Shown in pieces: positions 9,076-21,205 of a DNA stretch of 60,000 nt (its first letter is position 1; each line of letters starts with the position of its first letter). The stretch spans positions 13,071,385 through 13,131,384 of the forward strand of contig NC_088295.1 of NCBI RefSeq assembly GCF_032854445.1, read 5' to 3'. Source of the DNA: Liolophura sinensis. Lineage: Eukaryota > Mollusca > Polyplacophora > Chitonida > Chitonidae. The position numbers and the translations under genes are program-made. The notes under the pieces were generated by a model. The model saw only the letters and a program-made list of their open reading frames with translations. It made no database searches and had not been told where the DNA came from.

Positions 9076-10421
9076 CTACCTTTTGGACTATTGCCTGCAC
9101 AAGGCAGAATCTGCAGTTTTTCAAAATTTATGAATTCTAATGCAATGTTTATTTTCCATATTGTATTCTTCAGCTGGAATTGAACTCCTTATTAAGCTTC
9201 AGGTGGTATCTATTTATGCCTGGTTATAGTATATGTCCAGGCTTTTAATCAGTCTTAATGCCTGTGTACATGTAAATTGCCGTTATGCTGTTCTCGGGAA
9301 TTTTACTGTAGAAACGATATAAAGATTAACAACAGTATGAGATACTCCATATTCTATAATCTTGGAAAGTGTTCTTAGAAAATGTAGTATTTGACGAAAA
9401 AATTAAGCAGATAACTAAAACATTTCTCACTGCTGGACGAACGATGATTGTGGTGTTAAGTTATATAAGGTGGAACAAAGTACTACATTCCATTTGCACA
9501 AAAGGTTGTGTGTTTGTTTGAATGGTTCAGGAAATCTTAAAATTCTTCTGTTTAATTGGATTTGACACTTCACGATAATGACAGCGTGTCTGCGAACATT
9601 CCCATGTAATCATTACCCCCGTCACTACCTCATTAACACACCAATTAACCTGTCCAAACAGGTATTGTACCATTTAGTCCGACCACGTGTCATCGTGTCG
9701 GAATAAGCTGGATCGCCCAAACGTCCGTGCGTCTGGCAGGACACTAATGTGTTCGCAGACGTAACCGTAAATTGACTTGTGTGGGACATTGCCTGTTAAC
9801 ACGGGTCCAAGTGGTCAGTCCAGGCGGCTATCTTGTCGGAGGCGCCGAGATTTCAGCCAGCACGCGCGTGGTCAGTCCAAGCTCCCCTGGAAACAGTAAC
9901 CAGAGACTAAGTGATTCTGGACAATGCTAATTTACTCGGTGAGGGGTCCTTAACGAACTATGGTAGCGATTGTCCTGCATTGGTCAGCCGCCACAATAGC
10001 CTCCTCCGCTTGCACTGTCCGTCCCGTCCCTCTCAAACAGACAATGGTCAAGCTATCCATTCGTGTGGCTACCAAATTATACGTCGGTCAAGCGTGCACG
10101 GCAAAGAGATGGTCAAAGGCCAAAAAGAAAAATTCCCTCTTTGATATTAAGAGCATGTGCACTAATCAAACGTGTAAGTTGTAGGCGAGACTGCTCGCTG
10201 CCGTGGCCGTTGTGCTGTGACGGGACACTGACGGGCTGGGCAAGCTCAGCACGAAACACTAGGACAGTAATTAAACCTGGGCCTTTCGGAAACTTGAATA
10301 CTATAGTTAACGACTCTGATTACCTTTTGGAACTGACTTTCAACTCCATGATTGATAAGAAATATGCATAAAGCAGAACAGATTGGGTAAATCGATTTAT
10401 CAACTGATTCGATGGTTTATG
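9076..10421. other. intergenic, with a GC-richer island at about 9690-10330
   Basis: No gene recognised. The first part is AT-rich. The part from about 9690 is GC-richer and non-repetitive, with three overlapping open frames (9911-10371) that resemble no known protein. Such islands recur across the window and may be conserved non-coding elements. Confidence 0.4.
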
Positions 10422-10703
10422 CCTTTTGGTACCTAGTTCTATAGCAGCAAAACATGGAACGTTGAAAAAGTTAATGAAGTATTGTACTTCTGGTGATACT
10501 GACTAAACTTATAATACCTCTGTTTCGGTATAGCTATAAAAGCTGTGTGAATCAAGGGGTAAATAATACTTTACATACAGAATTATTACAGAATATGTGA
10601 AGAGAAATCAACAAGCACCACCAGAAAAACAATGTCAGTTTCACAACCAAGTTAACTCAGTTAACTTTTTCAATGTTCCAAAACAGTTTAGAACTACAAA
10701 AGG
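10422..10703. mobile_element. foldback element, about 280 bp
   Basis: CCTTTTGGTACCTAGTTCTA...GGAACGTTGAAAAAGTTAA (10422-10473) pairs with TTAACTTTTTCAATGTTCC...TAGAACTACAAAAGG (10661-10703). The inner 19-bp arms match with one mismatch. There is no coding frame in the loop. Best read as a MITE-like palindromic element. Confidence 0.7.
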
Positions 10704-11116
10704 TTCAAAAAAGTTTAGATCTAGAGTCAGTTACACGAATATTTCTTGAAATAACCAGTGCCCTTTAGGTGATCTTCATGTCTAGCGATTCTGAAGTGAA
10801 GTACATGTAGGTCAAAAAGACTTATTTTATCATAACCTCGTATTACGGAAAGTAAACAGAAATTGTTCTTGGATTTTATAATGCCCTCCGAGAAGGTGTA
10901 TTAATTCATTTACAAGGACAAAATGCCAACTAGATAATTTCACCAAATTGTCTGTTGTGAGTTGATGGAAGGTGCTCCGCTTGTGGCAACAGAATTAAAA
11001 TAATTTTATTAGATTTACTGAGTGAGTTACTGACATATTTAAATATAAGGTTTGGTATTGATTAAACATTCATATCGCCGGATCTCAGTGGGTGTATGGT
11101 GTATATTTTCCTCCAG

Positions 11117-11460
11117 AGATTCTAAGCAACCTTTAAGGGCCTGTACACAAAAACACTTGTGTTGAAATCTAACGCATCAGCTTGTGTTGTTTTCATTGAA
11201 CACAAAAATGTGTTACCTCAACACAAACATTTGTTAAATAAATGTCACTTACACTTGTTTGTTTTACAAAATAATTAAACAGGAGTGTTCTTGTGTGCAG
11301 GACCCTAAAGGTTGCTTTGAATCTATGGATACAAACTTGTGTTGAACCAAAATGAGATAATTTATCAATTACAAAAAGTATTCTATATAACATCTAACAC
11401 AACTTGTGTTCAATTCTTTCCACGCAAGACCTTGTGTTAACACAAAATAGAGTTGCTGAA
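11117..11460. mobile_element. palindrome-rich MITE-like element with AACACAAG / CTTGTGTT motifs
   Basis: The outer arms at 11117-11158 (AGATTCTAAGCAACCTTTAA...CTGTACACAA) and 11284-11324 (TTGTGTGCAGG...AAAGGTTGCTTTGAATCT) are inverted copies with a few mismatches. Inside and after them, AACACAA or TTGTGTT occurs about ten times, including the perfect palindrome TTGTGTTAACACAA at 11432-11445. A nested foldback transposon is the simplest reading. Confidence 0.65.
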
Positions 11461-11579
11461 ATCTGACACAGGACTTCTGTTCCGGTGTGTGCTAGGAAAG
11501 TCTAAATGATGATCAAAAGGAAAGTTTAAGCAATTCTAGGATTGCACCAGAGTCAGCAGAAATACTTTGCCTTAGCCAA

Positions 11580-13430
11580 AACAGATCACTTTGACTCTGG
11601 CTGGGTGTGATGTGACCACAGGTGCCCTGACTGACCAGGTAAAACCAACAAGCAATCGGATAAGACGATAGCCATGACCAGTGTCCAGTGACTGGTGAAC
11701 GTCCGAGTTTTAATCTGTCCTCCTGACAGTGGTTTATTGTCCATCACACGTGCGCTGCACGCGGCCGTTTGCTGACCTATTCTGAGGCACGCCCCTGGCC
11801 GGAGAGGGTGAAACTGACCAGTGGCTAAGCCAAACCTGTACGGACGACACAATCAATTACATGGACATCTTCGGCCTGGGTCACACAATTAGAATCGGGA
11901 TGAAATTGGAAATTGCAACCGGATGCTTCTCCCAAGCTGAAATTCCCCATTGAATAATTTAGCGCGGTAAACCTTTATTTTCACAACATATCCGTATGGT
12001 TTTGAGCGGACACGTGCGGGGGGCTGACCGGTGTGTGGACAAATGGAGACGCCGTCTGGTACGACCGGAAGGTTCTCAAAAACCGGAAAGTCACCTCTCC
12101 TACCTTTTTTCTTCATATGATGCAATGTAACGACCAAATAAATTCCAATGTCAACAAGTTGCCCCGTGGCATATCCGGATAAAAATTAAACTCTGTCAAG
12201 CGAATCCCTGACAAAATGTTGGTTTGTTACATAATCGTTACAGCCAAACAACATCTGGAAATTGGCAGGAAGAGAAAAAGCAACTTTAAGTTTATCACAG
12301 CTTTAAGCTTCATCTCTAGGGTCAGCTTTACTCAGTATGACATTTTTTACTCTGTGTCCCAAATACAGAAATCTGGGCGTCAATTTCACGCGATAATTTC
12401 AAGACCCATTTCAAAAAGAACCCAAAGGAATATACAAAAAAAAACAAGTATATAAATGGTGAAAGACAATGGTAACGTATATAGGAGAGAAGCAGTGATC
12501 AGTTTTCTATGATGCAGGGAAGACAGTCGATTTTCTAGGCATGCCATCCAAATCTAACTTCCAAATCCCGTAAATAATTTCTAGGTCCTTTCCGCATATA
12601 TGCATGTAACTCGTTCGCTTAAGTGTCTCCTGCTTTTTTGTTTAGCGAAATAACACTTTGACCAATATTAACAGATCCCCAGAGGCCATTAGAAGCGCTA
12701 TTCGTGTTTGCCTACAAGTGTGATAAACTCACTGTAGAACTTAAGGATCCCTGAGTTAAGCTGTTTGATAGGTGTATCATTGAGAGACATAGATCTAAAT
12801 CAATAGCAATCAATCGAATAAATGAATAAATAAATAAACTGATACCATCACATTTTACACAGTATTTATTTTATATGTTATCCTTTCGATGATCTATTAA
12901 GCTTTTCATTATATACAGGGTACACATATCTCAAATACAGGAGGGCTAATACACACGGTTTTGTATGGTTTGTGTGCTATCTGTGCTGCATATTTTAATA
13001 TGGCGTGCAGTTTTAAATGAAACATAGTTAAAACATACTTGAAGTATGTATACCAGTCATTGTGACAAAGCATAAAAAACATATATAAAGTATGGTGTTG
13101 GAGACTTAAAGCCAACCAATCTTTATTGTTTTATGTCAGGAGTTTTTGGATATTTCAGCTGCGTATAGATTAAGAGCTAATAAAACAATAACACAACTTG
13201 ATACTGACCTTTGTGCCTATGATGTATTGTTCTAAAATAACGCCGAGTTGTATAAAACCGTCTTGACTTCTTTGAATGTATTGGGACTGCACCACCATTG
13301 ATTGGCGCCGTAATTTGTCGAAATGTTGCTTATACTTCACATCTTAAACGCTAGTGGGCTGTCCTTATTTGTGGAAGAGGAGAAACCAAAATTGAAGAAA
13401 AACAGTTTGCTGTACAAATGATCATGTGTC
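11580..13430. other. intergenic; GC-richer island 11590-12170, then AT-rich
   Basis: Non-repetitive GC-richer sequence to about 12170, with open frames on the minus strand that I do not recognise (11586-11852, 11889-12137). AT-rich sequence with no visible feature follows. AATAAATGAATAAATAAATAAA near 12816-12838 resembles a SINE tail without a body. Confidence 0.4.
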
Positions 13431-13973
13431 GGGCCGATGTAGGGAAGAGTGGTGTAGCTCGGGAAGGCGATCTTCCCCTCCGGGCAGTCCCGCCATTGTT
13501 TCAGGGCGTGACCATCATAATACCGGGCTCACATCTCTTCGTCAATACACCTCTCGCCAGGTAACCTACCATCTTATCGCCACGGCCAATCGCCCCTGAT
13601 AACTGTGCATCTTAAGGCCTCTGCTGAAAGATGACGCCTTCGCTTCCTAAGCCCGGGTAACTGAATCACTTCGTCTGCAGCCTGGTGCCCTAACAAAGGT
13701 CAGCTGGACACGGGGGTGTGAAATTTGACAGTTTAGATCGGATCTTTATCAAGTGATTGAAATCAGAGGACTTAGCAATCAGGCGATATAAAGATAAGAA
13801 CCTTCCTCGTTATTATTGTCCTCGTCTCTAAATGAAGCTGTAACACGCTGGCTGAGTGAGCCAAGAACAAACGAGACGAACGTTCAAGTGATCCTCAGCG
13901 CGTCAAATGCATTTTACCAGTTCAAGAAAGGGAAAGAAGCCTTAACCTGATACATACAACTACCTAATTTGCA
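13431..13973. other. intergenic GC-richer island
   Basis: GC-richer non-repetitive sequence at about 13430-13720, then mixed composition. No gene, RNA or transposon recognised. Candidate conserved non-coding DNA only by composition. Confidence 0.3.
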
Positions 13974-14215
13974 GTGAGTGAGTGAGTGCTTGGGGTCTAA
14001 CGTCGTACTTAACAATATTTCAGTCATATGACGACGAAGGAGTCCTTAGAATGTATGTAATGTGCCTCATTGTTGCAGGATGGGTTTCCACCGCTTTGTA
14101 TCTGGTGCTGCTTCACTCAGACGACTTATCGAAAGCAAGTAAGCTGCCCCGCCCGAGCCATTACACTTACACAGGTCAACTAGTCGTTGCACTATCCCCT
14201 TAACGCTGATCTAAT
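13974..14215 (-). mobile_element. SINE family B fragment without tRNA head
   Basis: GAGTGAGTGAGTGCTTGGGG followed by TCTAACGTCGTACTTAACAA and TTTCAGTCATATGACGACGA is the same body as the element at 3629-3985. It continues with CCGCCCCG-type sequence (GCCCCGCCCGAGCCATTACA) and stops near CCCCTTAACGCTGATC, before the tRNA-like head. The 73-codon open frame at 13982-14203 lies inside it and is not a gene. Confidence 0.75.
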
Positions 14216-14293
14216 TTTGAGCCCTGAGATATGGTAAAAATCCTCAAAATAACTAAGCAACGCAGTAAACACATGGTCAAGTGCATTCATCAG

Positions 14294-14422
14294 GCGCCCA
14301 CTTGCACAAAGTGATTAGACTCAGTTGATTGTAATCACCATGACATGACACATCACAAAGGCATATGTTGCCATGGAAGTTGCAATCATCTTAGCCTACG
14401 ATCCCTTCGTGCAAAAGGTCCC
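14294..14422. mobile_element. foldback MITE-like element
   Basis: The left arm GCGCCCACTTGCACAAAGTG (with GATTAGACTCAGTTGATTGT following) pairs with the right arm CGATCCCTTCGTGCAAAAGG (with GTTGCAATCATCTTAGCCTA before it). The length, about 130 bp, matches the other foldback elements here, but the arm sequence is distinct. Confidence 0.65.
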
Positions 14423-14429
14423 AGACGCA

Positions 14430-17400
14430 GATGGTAAAAAACATTCCACCACGAGCCCAGTGTTCTGTTCATGACAACCGATGCTAAGACATAAGAAATG
14501 ATCATTCAAAACCAGCGCTGCTTCCATGCATCGCGTATACATATACCCATGACCTAGTCGAAAGTAACCAGCATAATTATATACTTAGGTCACTTGAGCA
14601 GCCAGGGGGAAAACTGGATTACTTTTACAATAAACAATGATTGAACTAATAACGAGGTACTATTGGTATTATATGGTTATTCGTTTAAAGTTGTTTTGAA
14701 CAAGAGCCACCAACAAAGTAATACTGATCCAGTTGAAGCGGGTGTGATGTGCCATCAAAGATCACAGTAAGATCAGTCTTGTCACCATCAGTTTCATTTC
14801 TACAGGTACTTATCATGCAAAAACTAAACTCAGTTTTCAAAGTAAATACATTTTGGCGTTTTTAAGCGTTTCATGACTGGACGTTGCGCGATAGAGTTAA
14901 GCAGACATTAAACCAGGTGGCGTTCCGTACAGTGATAGATGTTGATGTTTTTCATTGAGAGCTGAATTCGCACAGATGTGGGGGTTGTCTGGACAGTTGA
15001 CGTAATGGAGTCAGAGTGAGCTCCCATTAATTACTTTGTCACGGGCTTTTTGACAACCAAATTCCGTCACATGAGTGTCGTGTGCCGTCTGCAATTCATC
15101 CTCTTGGATGCCGGTCACACCTACTCCGTCCTCCCGACACTGTCTCTTCCCATTGCCCTCAGCCAGTGCTCAAAGCTTGGTGATAAATAACTCAGATGTA
15201 TTTGATGCGGTTTGTTTGGAGCACGCTGAGGGTAGTTATTGTGCTGATGTGTGCAGGGTGAGAGGATTACTGACTTTTGACGGCTTTGGGTTAGGTAATA
15301 CGCCACTAGAAACTAACACCGTCAATCACGTCATTAACGGGAATCACGTGATATCCTTCCTGGCCTGTCACTGGCTAAGCGGTTCGTCCCGTGGCAATAT
15401 CCTGCTGGCGTGACATAACTGGGTGGCTTTATTACCAGCATACACCTGGACGGCTCATTGATCAAGGTGAAGTAAATAACACGTGAAAACAATGAAAGTC
15501 TGTTCATACTCCACTTGACTGCGGGCAACACTTTTACCTTCTGTCATCCGGATCCCCCGCCGAAGTGAGAGAGCTTGTCCTGGGGACATTATAGATATAC
15601 ACAGCCGGCAAACCGCCTAGTCTCACAGCCCAAAATGGCTTTAGAAACAATAGCACCGACCGATCGCTCGACTTAATGGGCTATCAGGGTGACAGAGATT
15701 TACAAATGTTCACACCTGACTTAAGTGCTCTTCCTCGGTGCAGTATGGGATCTGAATTTGTGGTTATATTGGTATTCATAACAATTCTACGAGTTAAATC
15801 GTCTAGTGACGTAAAACCACGACAAAGCCATAATACTGTGGGGTGAAAAATGTGCAAGAAATAAACGTAGGAACAATTTGTCGAAATCACATGCTTTGCA
15901 TTACGAAGGATAGGCACGTGCGTAAATGAAGTAATATTGTAGAAACTGTCGCGAGCATTTTGCTATATATATTTATCTCGGGTCGTCTGTATGAACAGAG
16001 CATTTCCATTAGTTCTGATGAAATATTCAGCTGTATTACTCGTGTTTTTAAGACTTTGTTAATTTGTTAAAATCAGAATATTATTTTTATTACATATTGT
16101 ACATTGGAAAAATGCCTAGGGATTCTGTTCCACTTCGTGTTTTGCGTGGTAACAGAAGAATCGTTCAAACTTTGATTGATGTCTTGGCTCTATAATGCTG
16201 CGCAAAACTACCTCCGTACAGGGCAACTGTATTTATCAAGCTGAAAGGTGTGCATTCTAGTGTTATGATAGCGCAACAGTCGTATATTCCAGGAAAAGGA
16301 GCATTTATTTATGATTCGTGATCAGATGGGATGTGCCAAGGCTGAGTTGTTGACACAGTTTATCACTGTCCTTAAGTGTATTTGTATTTAACAGAGAACA
16401 CAATCACTGGCCCATTGGAAAGCGATTCGTTGTCTATGTCCGGAGACGAGGCACAAAATATGCCAATTTGCCCAATGTAGGCCTTACACGCGCCATGTCA
16501 AGCGCTAAGTCCAATAGCTAAAGTTATGAGATTGTTCTCTATTGTGATGAAATATCAAAATTTATTGATTAAGATTGAGTGTAGTTGAGGACATAGATGC
16601 TCTGAAACTATTGGTATTGTTTTCTTCGGCTGGTTTCAAATGGACCTGATGGGTCAATCGGCTTTATTTGTTTATATTCATTTCCTTGCGGCCCATTTTT
16701 TACATTGTGTCCAGATTTTATTTGTTAAGTTGGGTACTGTAAACTAGGTATACATTGTGAAAATCAAATAGTAGCCATAGAGGAGAATAATTGCCGCCAA
16801 TTACAGTCAGGAAATCGCCTTGACAAATTGTCCGTGCTCCACTCTCGTGGCGGAGAACAAGGCGCATGTGTGCATAGCCTCGACGGCTTTATCCCTTGTG
16901 TCCTTCCAACAACCATTACGGCCGGCGGGTTTGACCCAGTGGGGACCAGGAATGGGTGCCCTGGCAGGGTGAGGTCAAAATGTCACTAGGGGAGAGTTGG
17001 GGGCCGGGGAGCATGGTGCGGTTTCCTCTGTGTCTCTCATGTATCAGTAATATTCAGGAATATACAAAACAATTAAACACAGGCAAGTCGGGAATGTATC
17101 TGATTGACCCTGCTGGCGGGCGTTCCTCTTCTCAAAGCTGTGTACTCTGACTACGGGTGCTAGCCCCGGGGTGTTTCCTCTTCACACTACAAGCTGTCCG
17201 TACAGAAATACACTTCAAGGCATTTCCCGAACAACCTCTGTTCAATATCAATATAATACGTTATAGCCATTGCATTGTTTTCTCACCAAAAGTTCAAAAC
17301 TCAGTGGAACAAAATCGATTATGACAATTAAATTCCAGTCGGAAAATCAGTTTATGCCTTATATCCACTGCACATCAGATTTAACTATTACAAATACTCA

Positions 17401-18208
17401 AACAATGGTTCATTATAGTTGAACAGATAAGGTGGCACCAACCCCAAATTGTCAATCAAACTAGCTGAAAAAAACAGAAGTGAATGTAAGAAAGAATACG
17501 TATGCGTATGGAACATGTAAGAACTGCTGCTGATTTATCAATAATATATGCATGAAATACAAATAAAATTTCAAGAGAAGCCGATTTATTCAAACATACA
17601 ATAAACACGTGTCAAGGTCACCCTTTTAACCACAGCGGTCAATATATAAACTCATGCAGTGGCGAAGTAATGAAAGAGGATACTAGCAAAAGAGTATTAA
17701 CTCACTTTTCTCGTGCACAGATATTAATCTGTTTAGTTAAGTTACTTATATCTACCTGATATGAGCTTACAGTAGATACCCGCCGCATAAAACTCAAAAA
17801 TATGTTAAACTATCACGGATTTATCTTCTTAAATCAAGATTTCAACACTAGTTCGAAATCACCTGCGACTGCCCCATATATGCAGCTTGCATCGGTCACT
17901 GGGAAGCCGTGGTATAAATGATTGTGCGCGTGCGCATATGATAGAGATCAATATCTGATATTGAAGCCTGATCCCTGATATTATGTCTTGCGTGTCAATT
18001 ATATCTGATAATCACTCTTACTGTATCTGTATAGGATGAGCAACATTTAAAGCACTTTCTCTTGTTCCTGTATTGGGTTAATTATGTTCTATAGATAGAA
18101 CAGAAATCACCTGCCGTTTGGTGTCTGAAAAATATATTGGATGGGTAAAGAATAAAGGCCCATATACACTGACAAACACATGAGGAAGTACGTGGATGAT
18201 ATGCTGAT
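14430..18208. other. intergenic, no gene recognised
   Basis: Alternating AT-rich sequence and GC-richer islands (about 15080-15660 and 16790-17220). The longest frame, 112 codons at 15075-15413, has no recognisable domain and a composition that could arise by chance in the GC-richer island. No repeats stood out. Confidence 0.35.
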
Positions 18209-18223
18209 GATATATATATATAA

Positions 18224-18311
<88 letters not shown>
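18209..18311. repeat. TA dinucleotide microsatellite
   Basis: A nearly uninterrupted (TA)n run of about 85 bases, with a shorter TA run and an AAGAA interruption before it. The poly-YI open frame on the minus strand is a translation of this repeat. Length is likely polymorphic and possibly misassembled. Confidence 0.97.
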
Positions 18312-18313
<2 letters not shown>

Positions 18314-20954
18314 TTTAAGGCCCTTTGAGATTTAAACATGATACATTGTAATCTATCCTGACTCTTCCATTATCCATCCATCCCATGATTCCACATCTAT
18401 CCATCACGCTCATGCCCCCTCCCATCATATAATATTTTAATCTAACTACCTCATCGGAAAGGTTGTAGGTGGAAGCTGAGTAACATCTGCACGTGCGTGT
18501 TGTATTCATCCGCGTGATTGACGCTGATCAGTAACAAAACTGACTACTGGAAGGTGAAACAATCGGATCTTCTGAGGACAGAGAACTTCTAAGAGAGGTG
18601 AGCTGTGCGCGTGCCGTTTGTACTGATATGCCCCTGGTGTCGGGGCGAAGCCCCTCTGTATACTTCTTTAATTATGTTATGATAGCGCATTGATAGCAGT
18701 GATTGATTCGTGTTCCGGAGTCTCTCGTGCGGAATGGCGGTACCCAGTTAATAAAACAAACACCATGATCGATGGCTAGCTGCGAAGCGGGACCGCTGTG
18801 TTAATATTTCAAAAGTTATAATTTGATTAAAGTAGATACATTTCGGGATAACGTCTGTTTTTTCATAGATGATAGTTAATTAAATAGCAGGAGAAAGTAG
18901 TAATGTTGGCAGGGTCTGTCCTGACAATGAGAGTATTGCAAAAGCCAAGACTGCTCGGACCTGGTCAGGGGCGATACGCTTCGTGAAGCATGCAATATTA
19001 TAGCGTCGGTATAGACTTCAATAATAAAGATATACTTTGTGATATGGCAATGATAATGTCTTTGTTCACTATTGATAAAAGCTGTCTCATAAATCACTGT
19101 ACGTTCAAAACATGCAATTGCTTTGTATAATTTGTGTATATAGTTCATCAGTTGTTATCTGTTAATTTTTAAGTTTATAGTCTATAGGGTATCAACGATA
19201 GGCAGAGTTTCCTGTTTATTCATTGCCTTTGCGCCATCCTCGGCTGACACACCACAGTTTGTCGTCTTTAATGTATACGGTTATCGGGTAATTTCCGATG
19301 CATATTGAGCCGTAGTGCCGGAATTAAACCACACACAATGTAGAACTGATCGTGAAAGTACAAAAGTGGTGGGCTCGTCTCCGAGCGAAACAAACGACTG
19401 TTTCAACAGAGAAAGGAAATGGCCCAAAAGGAAGTGGGTCCAGTCAAGGTATTATTGGTGAATTCTATAGAAGGTCAGTCGAACTGTTGGTGTTTGGAAT
19501 GATAATAAGAAAAGGTGTCTGAACAAACTCAGTCTATAATAGCTCGGGGTACGAGGCCAAGGTGACCAGAGTCAGATCAGCCCACTGGTTCCCCGAGACA
19601 CGGGCCCGTCAAGCCCCTTAGCCTCCCCTCCCCTACACCCAGAGCTCGATGTGGACAATACCACCCGAAAGGGCATTCAATGGATCTAAACACGAAACAT
19701 TCCCTTCAACCCTCAGTAATTCTCTCCTCAAACCAGAATCTCACCTGAGCCTTGTCAGTGTGCGCCTCAATACGCCTTGCATGAGGTGGAGAGCTTTCAA
19801 AAGCCTGATCCATACCATGCAGGAATTCCATCTCTATAAAACCAAACAACTGACTATTTCTTCAATTACGTATGTTAATCTGAATTTTTATTAGGCTTAC
19901 ATATGTTTTCAACATCAAGATGACAAAGAAGCAAACACGTTATGTATGCACAAACTGACGCGCGGAACATAAATTGCTGGATGTATTTTATTGGCGAATG
20001 AAATAGTGCCCCATGTTGTTAACAATAGTTCTACACATTTGTTCACAATCGATATTATGTGAAATAGGAAAAGTGATAAACAAATTGCTTATTATGGTAT
20101 TGAATGTTTTATTCCTGCATAAAATTGTTAGAAAATGAACACACTTCGGCACATCTAAACTTTACAAAAGGAAAAACTGACAGGTGATTCAATGCGTCTG
20201 TCTTGTTTGTAGTATTTAAGACATATCCGGTCCAGAAGTTGACCAAAAACATTACGTCCAACAAAATAAACAGATGCCGTTTTTTGAAAGGACCAGCTAT
20301 ACGGTGACGTTGTTGAGGGATTAACTCTGGCGTGATCCGCCATGACGGGTCAGATTTGACTTGAGAAGATCGAGCTGGCCGATCACTTGGCAGGTGTGTC
20401 CACTACAGGTCACGTGTCCCACACGCGACTCGCCGCCATGACGGCAAGGCAGAACTTGACACAGAAGCCGAGCAGACGCCGAAACTGTTGCGTTTTCTTA
20501 CGGATATCATTAAACAGGACAATGTGCAAAGTAAACTTGATATACTCACACTCTAAATAGTATCATTTGGTCGCGTGCTGGACAAAGGTGCAAGAAGAGA
20601 CACTTGTACGACAATATCCCATGCAGTTGTGTATAATCTGCCTGCAGCGTTACAAGAAGCTGGGCTGAGAAGGTGGTCATCGACTAACTCCATACAGCAT
20701 CTAACCTAAACAAACATAAATTAACATCCGCCTACACTTCTTGCAGTTTGGGCATTATGTCCACTAATTACTTATCAGGAACTTTTGTTTAACATGTCTG
20801 CAACGTCAAATATATAACACAGTTCGTAGTAGGCCAGAGTATAACACAACAGAAATGCTGTAAAATACACGCACAAGCCGTCAGTTACGTATCCAATCAT
20901 ATAAACGTGTTTTGAGGTTTCTATAGATACATATAAATGGGCACGTGTAGTTTT
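18312..20954. other. intergenic, no gene recognised
   Basis: Mixed sequence with a GC-richer island at about 19550-19800 and another at about 20320-20480. The second contains a direct repeat CGCCATGACGG. Open frames are short and unrecognised. Confidence 0.35.
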
Positions 20955-21205
20955 GTAATGTTTAATTTATTCGTTGCATTGGTGTTTAAGTCGTACTCAC
21001 GAATATTTCACGTGTACAAAAGCAGCCAACATTAGGGTTTGGTGGGAGTAAATCAGGCAGAGCGCGACGGAAACCCACGACCAATTCGCAGGTTGCTGAC
21101 GGACCTTCCGACGAATGACAGAAGAAGCCAGCATGAGCTGGACTTGAACTGACAGCGATCGCGTTAGTGAGAGGCTCCTGTTTCATTGTCCTGCGCTAGC
21201 ATTTC
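20955..21205 (-). mobile_element. tRNA-derived SINE (family A), near full length
   Basis: Read on the minus strand: a partial head ending GGAGCCTCTCACTAACGCGA, the B-box-like GATCGCTGTCAGTTCAAGTCC, then CAGCTCATGCTGGCTTCTTC, GTCGTGGGTTTCC, the tail TGAAATATTCGTGAGTACGA and an A-rich ATAAATTAAA end. This is the copy in the window that best shows the tRNA-like head joined to the body. Only the first part of the head (A box) is eroded. Confidence 0.85.

Noticed and set aside
9586-9762. Inverted GTCTGCGAACA / TGTTCGCAGAC pair about 150 bp apart.
   Set aside because: An 11-bp inverted match at this spacing is expected by chance once or twice in 60 kb, and the surrounding sequence does not extend it.
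13982-14203. 73-codon open frame.
   Set aside because: Lies inside a SINE family B fragment that also occurs at 3629-3985.
18082-18339. Poly-Tyr-Ile open frame.
   Set aside because: Translation of the TA microsatellite.
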